Source: Lophium mytilinum (Eukaryota; Ascomycota; Dothideomycetes; Mytilinidiales; Mytilinidiaceae). From it: a stretch of 64,000 nucleotides of DNA. The stretch spans positions 1,101,793 to 1,165,792 of the forward strand of contig MU004194.1 in assembly GCA_010093605.1 (NCBI GenBank), in the 5' to 3' direction. The number at the start of each line of letters is the position of its first letter. The first letter of the stretch is position 1. The position numbers and the translations under genes are program-made. The notes below the pieces were generated by a model. The model saw only the letters and a program-made list of their open reading frames with translations, searched no databases and was not told the DNA's origin. Below are positions 9,184 to 19,739 of this stretch, piece by piece.

Positions 9184-11194
9184 CTACAACTCGAACCTCC
9201 ATTCGCAGTCCTCAAACCCATCTCGCCTTGCAATCCTCACATCCACATCTCTGACCGGCTTCGTCGGCGTAAACGGGATCTTCATATCATCCTTGAGAGG
9301 ACTCTGAACCACTCCTCCATTCTCACTCTCAATCTCCCAGCCCAGCAATACCAACGCCGTGAATCCACATATCTCCGATAGTGCGAAGTGTCTGCCGGGA
9401 CAGATCACACTCCCACCACCAAAAGCGCGAAAGGCAGCGCCGGGTATAGACGGAGGATGTGGGAGCGCAGATGCAGCTCCAGACTTGTCCTGTCCAAGGA
9501 ATCGGTCGGGTTTGAACTCGGCGGCGTCGAGGCCCCAAGTTGAGGGGTCAGAGTGTATGACGCCGCTTGCCATTTGCACGATGCTGCCTTTGCGGATGCG
9601 ATACTGAAGTATAGATACATCTTCGCGGACATAGCGGACTGAGGTTAGTGCGATTATGTTCCGGAGGGTCTCGCGGAAGCAGGATATGAGCAGCGGTGCA
9701 CATTCTTTCAGTTTCGAAATATTGAGGGTGCGGACCTCTCCCTGCTCGCCAACGGTAACAGTGACGGCTGCCCCGCACTGCTCGCGGAGTGTTTGAAGTA
9801 GTTTGGGCCGACTGAAGATGTTCACAAGGAGCCAGAATGTAGACGGAACCGCATTGCCCATGATGGCAAAGAGGAGGATAAGCTCCGAGCGCGCGGTCCC
9901 GGCGATGTTAAGACCGTTGCGAAAGTTGATGGCATAACGCTGGCGGATGAGGGGGGACGCCGTGTTATAGCGCTCATGGCGGGCGTAGTCTTCCAGTGCG
10001 GCGACCATTTTGTGACGCGCGGCGATGGCGGTGGGCGCAGTGAGAGATGGCACGAAGCCGGCGATGAAATGCTTGATGCTGTCTTCAAACGTCCACCAGA
10101 TCTTGTCAAGGCCAGGATTTAGGATGAATGGGTTTTCGGGACCGTAGACTAGAGGTTGGGGATCAATTAGCGGAGGGTTCGTACAAAGGGTAATTAGAAC
10201 AAATATGAAGCCCTTTGGTGTACAATCTCAAGTGTGAGCACATATAGGATCTTAGACCCAGGGGCTGGGGGAGGAGTTGCAGGCTACGTACAAGCAAATG
10301 CGTTGGACGTGGTGAACACATGCTTCGTAAAGTCCATCAAACCGGTGAGCTTCACCGGTTTTCCACCATCCAAGGTGTCTGGTTTCGTCCGCGGAGTTCG
10401 AATGTAGCTATTCATAGCATCGGCAATGGCATCAAGTTGGATAGCGCTCATGGAGTTCAACATAGGCCCAGGTCCTAGCATGGAAGCGATCATGTCGTGC
10501 GACTCGTTCATCAAGCCGTGGTTGCCGTTATCACGGTCCACGTTTTCCCAGATAGCCGACATTGCAGCCTTGTCGAAGCCAACCATGCGCTCCGTGACCG
10601 ATAGGATGGCGCCATAGAAGGATAGTGACTTATTCGCGCGTTGAACCACGGCGGCAACCTGGGGAGATGCTACGATGACGGTGCGACCGTTGAGAGTCAG
10701 GAGCGTATAGATAGGGTACTTAGTGTCTTTGCTGTATCTCAGATTAGTGGTGATCAAGGACGGCGAAACGGTTTAGAGAGCCTCAGTAATAGGGTGATAA
10801 TCTTGGAGTGAAATGCGTTATGGTTGGCAATTGAGAAGGATGGGAATAGCTGGCAGACTTGGGGCCGGTATTGATAGGATGGAATCGACCATAATACGAA
10901 CTTTACGATATCGTAGTATTTGGCGCCATACTGGAACATCCCAATCAGGTGGCCAACGAATGGGAGATATGGGTGCGGGATGAGAGGCGGTTCTCTAGGG
11001 TCGGCACGTGCTTTGACGAAGTACTCGAGTCGTGAGAAGAGCAGAAGTAGCGGATAGATGCCGATTGCCCATGGAACAGGTTGCTCCTTGAAGATTCGCC
11101 ACAAGAGGAACGCAAGTAGGCCAAAGACGTGCATCTGCCATCCCATTATATCGATATGCCTCCATTTCGGAGACTGAGAGTCGAAGTTGGCCAT
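9184..11194 (-). CDS. Cytochrome P450 no. 1 (CYP7/CYP8-like class), 567 residues
   Basis: There are three exons, 11194-10902, 10737-10292 and 10148-9184. Phases agree; the first donor is the weaker GTTCGT and the second GTACGT. A hydrophobic N-terminus (residues about 20-55) anchors the protein in the endoplasmic reticulum. A proline-rich hinge (PPLIPHPYLPFVGHLIGMF) follows. The helix-I region reads LFAIMGNAVPSTFWLL, where the usual acidic-Thr pair is replaced by NAVPST, as in CYP7/CYP8-type enzymes. The ExxR motif is ETLR. The haem loop is FRAFGGGSVICPGRHFA, with Cys as the axial ligand. Related fungal P450s are often annotated as sterol or fatty-acid hydroxylases or as members of secondary-metabolite clusters. 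The atypical helix I leaves open an isomerase or hydroperoxide-type reaction. The substrate is unknown. It is followed upstream by a metal transporter gene on the same strand. Confidence 0.88.
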
Positions 11195-11883
11195 GGAGAG
11201 AAGAGAGTAGCGCAGTGATGCGGATCAGGAGGAAGTGAGCAACGCAGAAGGTAGTGAAACGGTCCTTTCTTCCCCCCCGATCCTCTACGTGGATGATCTA
11301 AAAGATAAGCAGAACGGAAATGGTGGTCGTGAGAGTAGCGTTGCCAAAGTGAAAGCGAGGTGTAAAGTAGGTAAGGCTAGGGTAAGGCTGGGCTGCGCGG
11401 GGCACCGTACACCGTCACACGAGGAACCGCCTCGTCGGTGAGAGTAGATCAGGTGGTGATGGCTATCAATACACATGATCATGCCATTTCGGCACCTACA
11501 CTTATTCAAAGTGCGTAATGAAGTATCCATATGAGTATCCTGGGAGTTACACCTAGGCAGATGTTGTAGGACAATTAAATGTGCTTCAATTTTGCAGTAT
11601 TGCAGCGAACTGCAACAGGGCCTTCTCGCTCCACGAAGAATGGTGTAAGAATGCCCAGGTATCCTCTCATCTAAAGAAATCAACGCTAACCGCTAGGAAG
11701 TAATGTACAAACGAGACTCAACTGGCCATCTGGCTTCTGCCTGTGATAAACATGCACAAAAGCAATATCCCCACGCCCGAGGCTGTTCTTCATGCCATTT
11801 ATGGCCCAAGTCCTATTTTCACACCCCGCCAGCTGAACGGGTATCCAATGTATCCAAGATGGTTGTAGTCGTCTCTACGCGAT
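11195..11883. other. Intergenic
   Basis: This lies between the start of P450 no. 1 and the end of the CDF transporter gene, so it probably holds the P450 promoter. A homopolymeric C run occurs near 11271-11278. No gene was recognised. Confidence 0.55.
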
Positions 11884-13318
11884 TTACAGCTCTTTCTTCA
11901 AGAAGTGCTCTGGTGCGTGGCTGGTCTCAAAATCGACGTGCACATACGCACGCTCCACGTTCGGCAGACTCTCGAGTTTGATTTGGAGCTCTTCGGCAAC
12001 GTCGTGCGTGTGGCGAAGGGTATCATTGGGGTCCATGACAATGTCGACTTCGACGATGAGGCGGGGGCCGCTGTGGTAGGCGCGGACCGTGTCGATCTGC
12101 TTGACCTCGGGGGAGTGGGTCATGGCTATAGGGCAATGTTAGACACATTCGCGTTGACAGCCGAGAACATGTAAACTTACAGATATATGTAATAAGCTGC
12201 AGCATATGCGTGTCCGCCGTGACGCCGATAAGCAGCTGGAACTCGGAGTACGCTGTCCTGAGCCAAAGGAAGATGATCAAGACGGAGAGCAGGATAGCGC
12301 CCATAGGATCGATCCACCATCTCAATTTGGCACCTCCGACGGAGGTCAAGATACCGAAGCCGTTGATGAACAAGTCGTTTCGGTGATCCTCCCACAGAAT
12401 CCGGATCTGAGAGTACTTGTTGCGCAGCGCCCAGCAGTAGAGAAACAGGCAAAACTTGGTGCAGAAGGCTATAGCAACCGCGATAATGGAAGGGATGTGT
12501 AGATTCTTCGTATCCTGGCTGGAATTATACGTCACAAGCTCGCGGATGGACTCGACGATGATGATGGCGGAGACAGCGCACATGAGGAAGCAAAAGAATA
12601 TGTTTCCTGCGGTCTCGATGCGCGCTTTGCCAGAGGGAAACCTCCTGCCATCGACCCTCTTGACAGCGCGGTTACACAAAATGAGGGTTATGTTGGACAT
12701 TGGGTCGAAGACGGAGTCGACCATAGTTGTGAACAGCGAAAGCGACCCAGACGATGCCGCACCATACAGCTGCAGGCCCGCAAGGATGACATTGGCGATG
12801 AAGCTTCCCTGAACAGCAATCTTGAACTGCAAATGGTCGGCGCCCTCCTCCTCCTTCGCCAACCGTCGATGGTCATCAACTGGCTTCAGCAGTGTCTCGA
12901 TATTCTCGTTCTGGGCCTCGTAGAATTTGGCGATTTTGCGTGCCCTGTAGGCGGTCTTGTTTGTTTTTAAGGGTCCAAAGCCGTCCCGCTTCCTCGATGA
13001 GTTCGCCCGTATCTGTGCCATCTCCTCGGGGGTCTTGATCTTGGACGCCAGCTGGTACGGGTCCGTATCTTCGTCGTAGGTGGGGATCGACTGCAACTCG
13101 ATGTCGTTCTCGTTGCGGTGGCCATGGCGGGCGAATGGCTCATCGATCTTGTCAGAGTCGATGGCTGTAGATTTCCCGGACTTGATAACGGTTATGGCAT
13201 CGGAAGAAGACGGGTGGAGGCTGGCCTCGCTCGGGCGAGGGCTCTCTTGCCGGAAGCCGTTGTTAAAGGGCAAGGGTCGCATCGAAATAGCGCGGTGCAA
13301 GTCTGGTTCGGAACTCAT
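11884..13318 (-). CDS. Cation diffusion facilitator metal transporter, manganese-type motifs, 459 residues
   Basis: There are two exons, 13318-12181 and 12125-11884. The donor is GTAAGT, and the join gives TYISMTHSPEV. The ATG at 13318 (MSSEPDLHRA) is chosen because it opens the conserved cytosolic tail. Residues 1-150 are polar and cytosolic. Six hydrophobic segments follow, from about residue 165 to 355. The metal-site motifs are DSVFD in the second segment and DHRND in the fifth. The DxxxD pattern in both is typical of the Mn-CDF subgroup, for example plant MTP8-11, whereas zinc CDFs have HxxxD. The C-terminal cytosolic domain ends with VERAYVHVDFETSHAPEHF, the family dimerisation domain. 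The predicted role is proton-coupled export of Mn2+ (perhaps Fe2+) from the cytosol into an organelle or out of the cell. The metal is inferred from motifs only. Confidence 0.9.
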
Positions 13319-14712
13319 GATGATGGCTAAACTTAAGCGTAACTGTAGGGACAGAAATTGAGGGCAGGTTTCTTCTGCTTTTGAGGGGAGAGTGCTGCAT
13401 TCCACGCTTACCTATGAAGTTTGGGATAGCAGAGTGGCTGAAGATGTGGCGAGGCAGCTTTCCCTCCTGGGCCCACGTCACCGCTCCTTTTCCCCCTACT
13501 TTCACCACGAGGCTGAGTTCAGGCACCTAATAGGTAGGGCGGTCAGGCAGCGTAGAAGGCGCCTGGTCTTGATTTCTAGATGAGCCCACAAGCAGATCAC
13601 GCCTGGCAAAAAATTGCTCACCCAGACTCTATCTTTGCCGCCTAGACATCAGCGTTGTGAATTTCACGTCACGTCCTCCTATTTCGTACCATATTGAGCA
13701 TTTCAGTCAATTTTAAAGAGTTGTGAATATGGCCGCTTGTCACCCTCTTCTTGCTCTCTTCTTACCCTCTTCTAACCCTTTTCTAAGTACTCGCCACACG
13801 GCGTTGTCTCCAATACGTCTTGTCGGGATAAGTGGTGCTAATTGTGGCTTAATGGGGAATTTCAAAGTACTGCAGAGCACCTCTAGTTGTATAGGAAGGC
13901 GAAGTTCCACCGACAGCTTCTCGAAGAACAGCGAGGATACAGTGGCTGTCTTCGACTCGTTACTCCGCAGTAGGTAAGGTAGGTTTTCTGGCAGCCCTCG
14001 TTGTTTTGCCAATTGGTCTTCGGCACGAATATCACTATTGTTAGGGCCAGTTCGGTTGCCTCCTACGGTACAGTATCTCGGTAGCGTATAGAGTCGTATT
14101 TCCGCGTAGAACGCCAAGCTTGTAGAGTATATCCAGGGGGGGCTCCCGTGGTATATTACGGCTCAAAACGCCACAGCTTACAGCCTAGTTTACACGCCCT
14201 GTTCGGCCACCGTATTCTACGCGTGCGTGAGGCCGTATGCTCTAGTCACGTGACAGAATCATCGGGGCAGGCTAATATACGGGCTAGTGATAACTACGTT
14301 TTAGGAGCTACGCTTTAAAATACGCCTACCTACGGTTCCGAACAGGGCGTAGAAAGTAAGCGTAGGTGGATTATTAAGCAACATACTCACCGAGATACTA
14401 CACCGTAGGACGCACCCGAGCTGGCCCTTAAGAGAGCACTATGAAATTCAGCAAAACCTGGTTTGGAGGGTTTTCTGACTGAATTATATTCCGAAGCTTT
14501 TCGTTTTTAAAATAAAGTCCTCCTCCAGAGACTTCTTCGTTCTTTGCAAGGGGAAGATACTGAGACACGAGAGCTTTGTGATAAGGAAGGGAAAGGAAGT
14601 CAAGTGCAGTGATGTGCTAGCCCTTTCATGCTTCGCACAAGGTAATTCCCATCGCCTCGTATCTCTGCTCTCGTACTTCGCCAGCCACTCCTTCTCATGC
14701 TCTCCATCTCTC
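13319..14712. other. Intergenic, contains inverted-repeat element
   Basis: This is a 1.4-kb gap between the CDF gene start and the end of P450 no. 2. It includes a short candidate inverted-repeat element (reported separately). A 126-codon frame at 13740-14117 on the minus strand has no recognised domain and could be a relic. No intact gene is supported. Confidence 0.5.
14194..14350. repeat. Candidate miniature inverted-repeat element (157 bp between outer core ends)
   Basis: A 13-base core, ACGCCCTGTTCGG, stands at 14194-14206. Its exact reverse complement is at 14338-14350. The similarity extends inward: both arms carry CCGTA a few bases inside the core (14210-14214, and TACGG at 14331-14335). 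It also extends outward with mismatches (TTTAC beside TTTCT). The interior is short, includes TCACGTGA at 14252-14259, and has no coding capacity. This looks like a MITE or a solo terminal-repeat relic. A clear target-site duplication was not identified, so the element limits are uncertain. Confidence 0.5.
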
Positions 14713-16318
14713 TTATCCATGGGTCACAGACTTGACCTTGACCCACAGCGGCCCTTTCTGCCACAATATGAACACCTTCTGGCCCTCCATCCACTCACCA
14801 CACCGCTCCTCATCCAGCTCCATATCGAAGTTCCAGCACACCTTCGCCAGGATAAGCCGCATCTCAGCGTACGCGAGGTTCTTCCCAATACAGTTCCGCG
14901 CGCCGAAGCTAAACGGCTGTCGTGCGTCCCTGTCGTCGCCCTCGAACTCCGCGGCCCCAAGCCATCGCTCCGGCAGGAACTCCCCCGGCCTGGTGAAATT
15001 ACTAGGCAGATAGTTCGTGGGATACTGCGGCACCCCCACCGACGTGCCCCCTGGCACCCATGACCCGCAGATCTCGACGCCTTGGGGTGGCACGACGCGG
15101 TTTCCGCTGTCGGGCACGGGCGGGTACAGCCGCATTGCCTCATCCAGCACCGCACCCATGTAGCGCAATGTATCGACGCTGTGGAGGGTGATGTCGCTGT
15201 CTTGTTTGAATGAGGTGCGGACTTCGGTGGTCAACTTTTCGAGCACAGCCGGGTGCTTTAGGAGTAAGAACACGGCTCCAGTGAGTAAGGTGGCGGAGGT
15301 CTCGGAACCGCCGAGCACGAGGATAGAAGCGTTGTTTACCATTTCGGGGACGGTCATACCGGTAGTCGGAGAGGAAGAGGATTTGGAATCAGAGGAGAGG
15401 TTTGAGCGGGCGAGGACGTTGTCCATGAAGTCGCCTCTGGCATCGCCCTTCGGAATTCTGCGCTGGATCTTCGCATACGAGTTCTCCCAATTTGCTCGAA
15501 CCTAGCCACAGACATCGTCAGCACAACATCACTATCACCCCCCTCCTGAGCTTACATACCGCAGCCTTCAGCTTCCCCGGCAACAGCTTCACCAGCCCCC
15601 CAAGCCCATACCGACTCAGCGTCCGCATGATCGGCACAAACTTCACATTCCCAAACACGGCATCCACCCACTCATTATGCCGCCTGAGCTCCAAACACCC
15701 AAAGCTCTCCCCAAACGCCAGATCGCCAATCAGATCAAACGTCGTCCAATTAAACCACTGCCGCAAATCCTGCCACACCCCCTTCTCCGCCCCTTCCTCC
15801 CTCAGCCCTTTGATCAGCAAATCCACATACCCCTCCACCCGCCCCGCCACCCCGCGCATCCCCTTCTCGCTGAACCCCGGCGCCAGCAGGCGCCGGAAGC
15901 GGTCGTGGTTCTCCTTCTCCGCGACGAGGATCGAGTACGGCCCGTGCATCGGCTTGCCGTACTGGCGCGTGTCTTTGGGCAGCTCGCTGAAGCCGTGCGT
16001 CGGGAGGCTGTAGTGCCCGTAGATGGCTTTCCAGGCGGGCGCCGTGGCGTACGAGAGCTGGTCGGGGGCCAGGCGCACCACGGGGCCATAGCGGAGGTGG
16101 AGGGCGAGGACGTCGGTGTGCGGCGTGCCGCGCAGGACGGAGAGGGTTTCGGGGAGGCGGTAGGCGCGGCGGAGTAGTGGGCCTGGGTAGGAGCGGAGGG
16201 GGTGGAGGGTGAGGTTGTAGAGGCCATAGAGAAGGACTGTGGTGAAATAGATGACGAGAAGGGAGATAAGGGCGGTTTCTGGGGTTAGTGCCGAGGAATT
16301 GAGGGCAAAGACGGCCAT
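14713..16318 (-). CDS. Cytochrome P450 no. 2 (isotrichodermin C-15 hydroxylase-like), 515 residues
   Basis: There are two exons, 16318-15560 and 15501-14713. The donor is GCG|GTATGT and the acceptor CTAG|GTT, in phase 0. The ATG at 16318 (MAVFALNSSALTPE) places a single membrane anchor at residues about 14-35, as expected for a microsomal P450. Motifs in order are YNLTLHPLRSYPGPLLRRAY (the hinge), helix I VLGGSETSATLL, the ExxR motif DEAMRLYPPVP, the PERF-like FLPERWLG, and the haem loop PFSFGARNCIGKNLAYAEMR. The architecture matches the CYP65-type fungal enzymes that are often called isotrichodermin C-15 hydroxylases. Most of these are tailoring enzymes or detoxification monooxygenases, and the label does not imply trichothecene synthesis here. 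No terpene cyclase or PKS/NRPS gene is present in the window. A P450 reductase encoded elsewhere would supply electrons. Confidence 0.92.
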
Positions 16319-17384
16319 TTTGTGATGTTTGATAGATTGGGCGGGGTTGAAGCGGTTTGGACCGGATTGGAGTGGTTCGGACAAGTTTGAGAAGAGAGGG
16401 TCAACTCGGACTAAAGTGGAGCGGAGTAGACTCTCTTTAAATACCAACAATCATGAAAGACGTAGGAGAGTGAGTTGATATCTTAGCCTTACTCGAAAGG
16501 TATATTCGCTGACACCACGGCAGTGACTGAGCGAAGTAATCACAGCTCAGCTCCTCACGCTGTCGCTCCCTTGACGACAGTTAAAGTGGCGTACACCCGT
16601 AGCTTCTAGCTATAAGAGGTACACGCAGTACAAACCTAACCTATGGTATGTTGGCGTAGTGGAATGTCTTATGCATGTAGGATCTTAGCGCTTATTCTAT
16701 GTGCCTCGGTAGGACGCGAGGGATGGATTTCCTGGGTGCATGTGCGTATAGCGTATTCTGTCTTAGGTTGAGCTTTTATGGTTGCACAAAATAAGTGACT
16801 TGAGGACCGTGACGAAGGTACATACAAAAGCGCGTTTGAGTTTGGTATCTCGGTTTAGGTGCTCATAATCACTAAGTGTGACAAGAGGACGGAATCGTTT
16901 GGCAGGATAGAGTTGCGATGTACTGCCTTCCCAATCGAACGGGCTCGATGACTAGGGCGTGCCGGGGTGCGAGTCAAACATGGAGCTTTCGAATCTTTGT
17001 AACAACGCTCACCATCTTGGTATTGCTGTGTAAGGTCATGTACACGGCTTACCGAAGGATTTACTAAGTATTACAGGTGTTTTGGACTTCAGATCCAAAC
17101 GAGAAAGAGCGGTGTGACCTTGTTAGAATAATTATAATCGCTGAGCTCCGTCGATCCTCTCATTAAAGCACCCTAGACTCCTAAGCAGTAAGCTTCAGTG
17201 ACACGTTCTGTCTAAGATCTAATCAAGCAAATAGATATTTAACATAATTAGATCTACTCTTCAACGCTTTTGATAAGGTCTGACCAACGCAGGACTCGAA
17301 GGACTACCCACGGGATTTTATCCAGGGGCTTTCAACCACTGGTCTGTCTCTGCACTCCATGCGAGCACAATTCCGGTGCTCAAC
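16319..17384. other. Intergenic
   Basis: This 1.07-kb stretch is upstream of P450 no. 2 and downstream of the nicotianamine-synthase-like gene. I see no gene, repeat or tRNA in it. Confidence 0.5.
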
Positions 17385-18609
17385 TTACAGGACTCGTAAC
17401 AAGAGGATGGAGTTGACGACGTGATTCCAAGGGTGAATCTCGACCACCAGCTCCAGCATCCCTGTTTCTAGCAACGTCTCTGGAGCCACGACCTAGGCTT
17501 CATCCTCAGCAGTGTAGCAGCAAACGTTTTGAATGGATAAACGTACCGGATAAAGTAACGCTCTTAGCGAATGCGCACTCCTCACACAAAGCAGCGCCCC
17601 TTTACGCATCCGTCTTGCTACTCCACTCAATATCACCGCCTTCTCATCCGCAGACATCCCTACCAACGCAGCCACGGAGACGACGTCGAACTCCCATAAG
17701 CTGGCGCAATCAGCCGCATCTTCATGCGCAAACGTCATGTTCGGGTACCCATGCCTCTTCGCCAACTCTTTCGACAGCGCAATGGCATCTGCATCTCTAT
17801 CGACGTTGTGTATCCTGGCGTGCAGAAAGCGATCGGCCACGCAGAACGACGTTAGAGGCAGTGGTCCCGAACCGATGAAAGCGATTTGTTTTGGTGTATG
17901 ACTCGTCACAGCGATAATAGCGTTGCATTCCAGATTGCACAGATCGACTATTGTGGCAGTACACATATTAGCTGGCTTTCTGCAAAACGGGGGGTTCGAG
18001 ACAGATGCTAAATCCTCTGGTGTCACTTTTATGTGCGTGTTATTCATTTCGATTTTGGGTAGTAGTTCAAAGCAACTGAAATGGGTGCTCAATCACGACT
18101 CGGGCCGTGACTCAAAACACTTCCGGGGCCCATGACACCAGAGGACTCTAGTATGTGTACTCGGACCTTACGTACCATAGTTGGAGTAGTAAGGAAAGGA
18201 GCGAAGTGGCTCAGGCTCTAGAACGTAGGGAGGTAAGTACATATACAGACACTGGCACACTTCTTCGTCGACAGCCCGCCGGTTGGCGTTGGCTATAGGG
18301 GTCTGGCAAACCTAGTTTCTCGTCGAATCGTAGCATTCGCTTGGCCCAGTGCCGCTCTAGGGCACCCTCAGCGGAGGAGCAGAGCTCACGGATGTGTGCA
18401 GCTTTGGTTTTGAGGGAGGAAAGTACGTTGGAGACGACAGTAGGGTGGTAAGGCCGGATGCAAATGGAGACGAGCTCGCTGAATAGAGTATTGACTTCAT
18501 CTCGGGGATTGAGGTCTCGGAGAAGGGAAATATTGTGGTAGATAGTGCTGATTGCAGTTGTAATTGCGGCAGCATCTTCGGCATGGCTATTGTCCTTGAG
18601 GCCTGGCAT
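17385..18609 (-). CDS. Nicotianamine-synthase-like protein, about 326 residues, four exons
   Basis: The exons are 18609-18312, 18217-18172, 18075-17547 and 17492-17385, with phases 1, 2 and 0 at the joins. Donors are GTTTGC, GTAAGG and GTACGT. Without splicing the frame is broken; the joined product shows nicotianamine synthase signatures in order. These are NTLFSELVSICI, EGALERHWAKRML, SFPYYSNY, IAFIGSGPLPLTSFCVAD, the SAM-site-like NVDRDADAIA, VVSVAALVGM, LCVRSAHSLRALLYP, and a tail HPWNHVVNSI. Plant enzymes condense three S-adenosylmethionine molecules into the metal chelator nicotianamine, and archaeal and fungal homologues make related aminocarboxypropyl products. The protein is presumably cytosolic. 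A start at 18657 (MASACPS) would add 16 residues. The second exon is only 46 nt. The Mn-type CDF gene nearby on the same strand fits a metal-homeostasis role, which is inference. Confidence 0.85.
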
Positions 18610-19739
18610 TGTGCTGCGTAGTGGAGTGAATCGAAAAGAGGGACACGCCGATGCCATAATTCGAAATAGAAAAAAGTAACAACACAGAGACAGGTTCTAC
18701 GGCTGTAAGACCCACTTGGGTAAGTTTGAGCACCTTGATATCACAGCGGCCACGTGATTGTTGATCTTTTGGGGGCGAAGGATTTCTCAGCAAGCCGTTT
18801 GTAGCTGAGGAAAGTGAGGGTGTAAAGGAAGTTAATCTCTAGGACTTGACGTAATGAAATAGGGTGTTGCTATTTCCATTGCAGGAAAGAACGATGGTAG
18901 CCGCTACGTGCGGTCCGCACAACGCTGCAGGCCGAAGTTTACCTAGGTAGAGTCCGAAGACGTAGGGCCGAGTATAAAATCACCAAGACGGCATACGCCA
19001 GGTGGTACAGATCCGAGCAGCCGTTTGCGAGGTATGCTGACTGAATCTAGCTACCTATACGCATAAAACGGATTGTTTGATGATTTGCTGCTGGAGCTGT
19101 ACAATTCGATACTTGGGGGCCTTTCGCGACCTTTTGAGAGATATGAGCGGACATTGTTGACGGGCTGGGGCTTTTGAGTGATGACCTAATGAAATTGATG
19201 TGAGCCTGTTAGACAGAGCAGCTGAGCGTTGAGGCTATTATACATAAAGTGATCCACGTGACCATATCTCAACAAATTGTGTAGGAAATGAGCTAGAGTT
19301 ATGGGGCTTGCACGCTCTGACCTTTATGTCGAAGTAAAGTCCATGCAAAATAGGACGTTGCTCTACTTGACCCACATCGCCGTAGTCAGGTGACTTGGAT
19401 CCAATCCGCCAGTACAAAGTTAGTGTCCAACCTCACATGCCGCCGGTATGAGCTCTGTGACTTAGAGAAATACCCATCAATCACGCAGGCATACCCTTAA
19501 TCAAGTCTCACTCATGCTTCAAAAGTATACGAATATCAAGAGGATGTGAAATTTTAATAACTCTAGCTCTGCTGCTCCCTTCATGGAGGCGTCCACGGAA
19601 TATACTACGGGCACACGAAATAGCTACACCCATCCAGGCCATGCGTAGTCAGAAAAGAACGCCAAAAGTATGCCGCCCTATGCCGATATTCTTGAAAGTA
19701 AAAGAAAAAGAACAGACGCGCACACTACAAAGCACATCG
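18610..19739. other. Intergenic
   Basis: This is upstream of the nicotianamine-synthase-like gene and downstream of HMG-CoA reductase. CACGTGA-type E-box cores occur at about 18752 and 19256. No gene was recognised. Confidence 0.5.

Noticed and set aside
17270-17370. Possible tRNA because of a CGAAGGACT-type loop and a cloverleaf-like impression
   Set aside because: I could not pair an acceptor stem or find matching A and B boxes, and the gene end of the NAS-like gene begins just beyond.
18211-18657. NAS-like gene as a pseudogene with a frameshift near 18300
   Set aside because: At first the HWAKR and FPYYSNY blocks seemed to be in different frames. A 94-nt GT-AG intron (18311-18218) resolves this without any frameshift, and the remaining junctions also keep frame.
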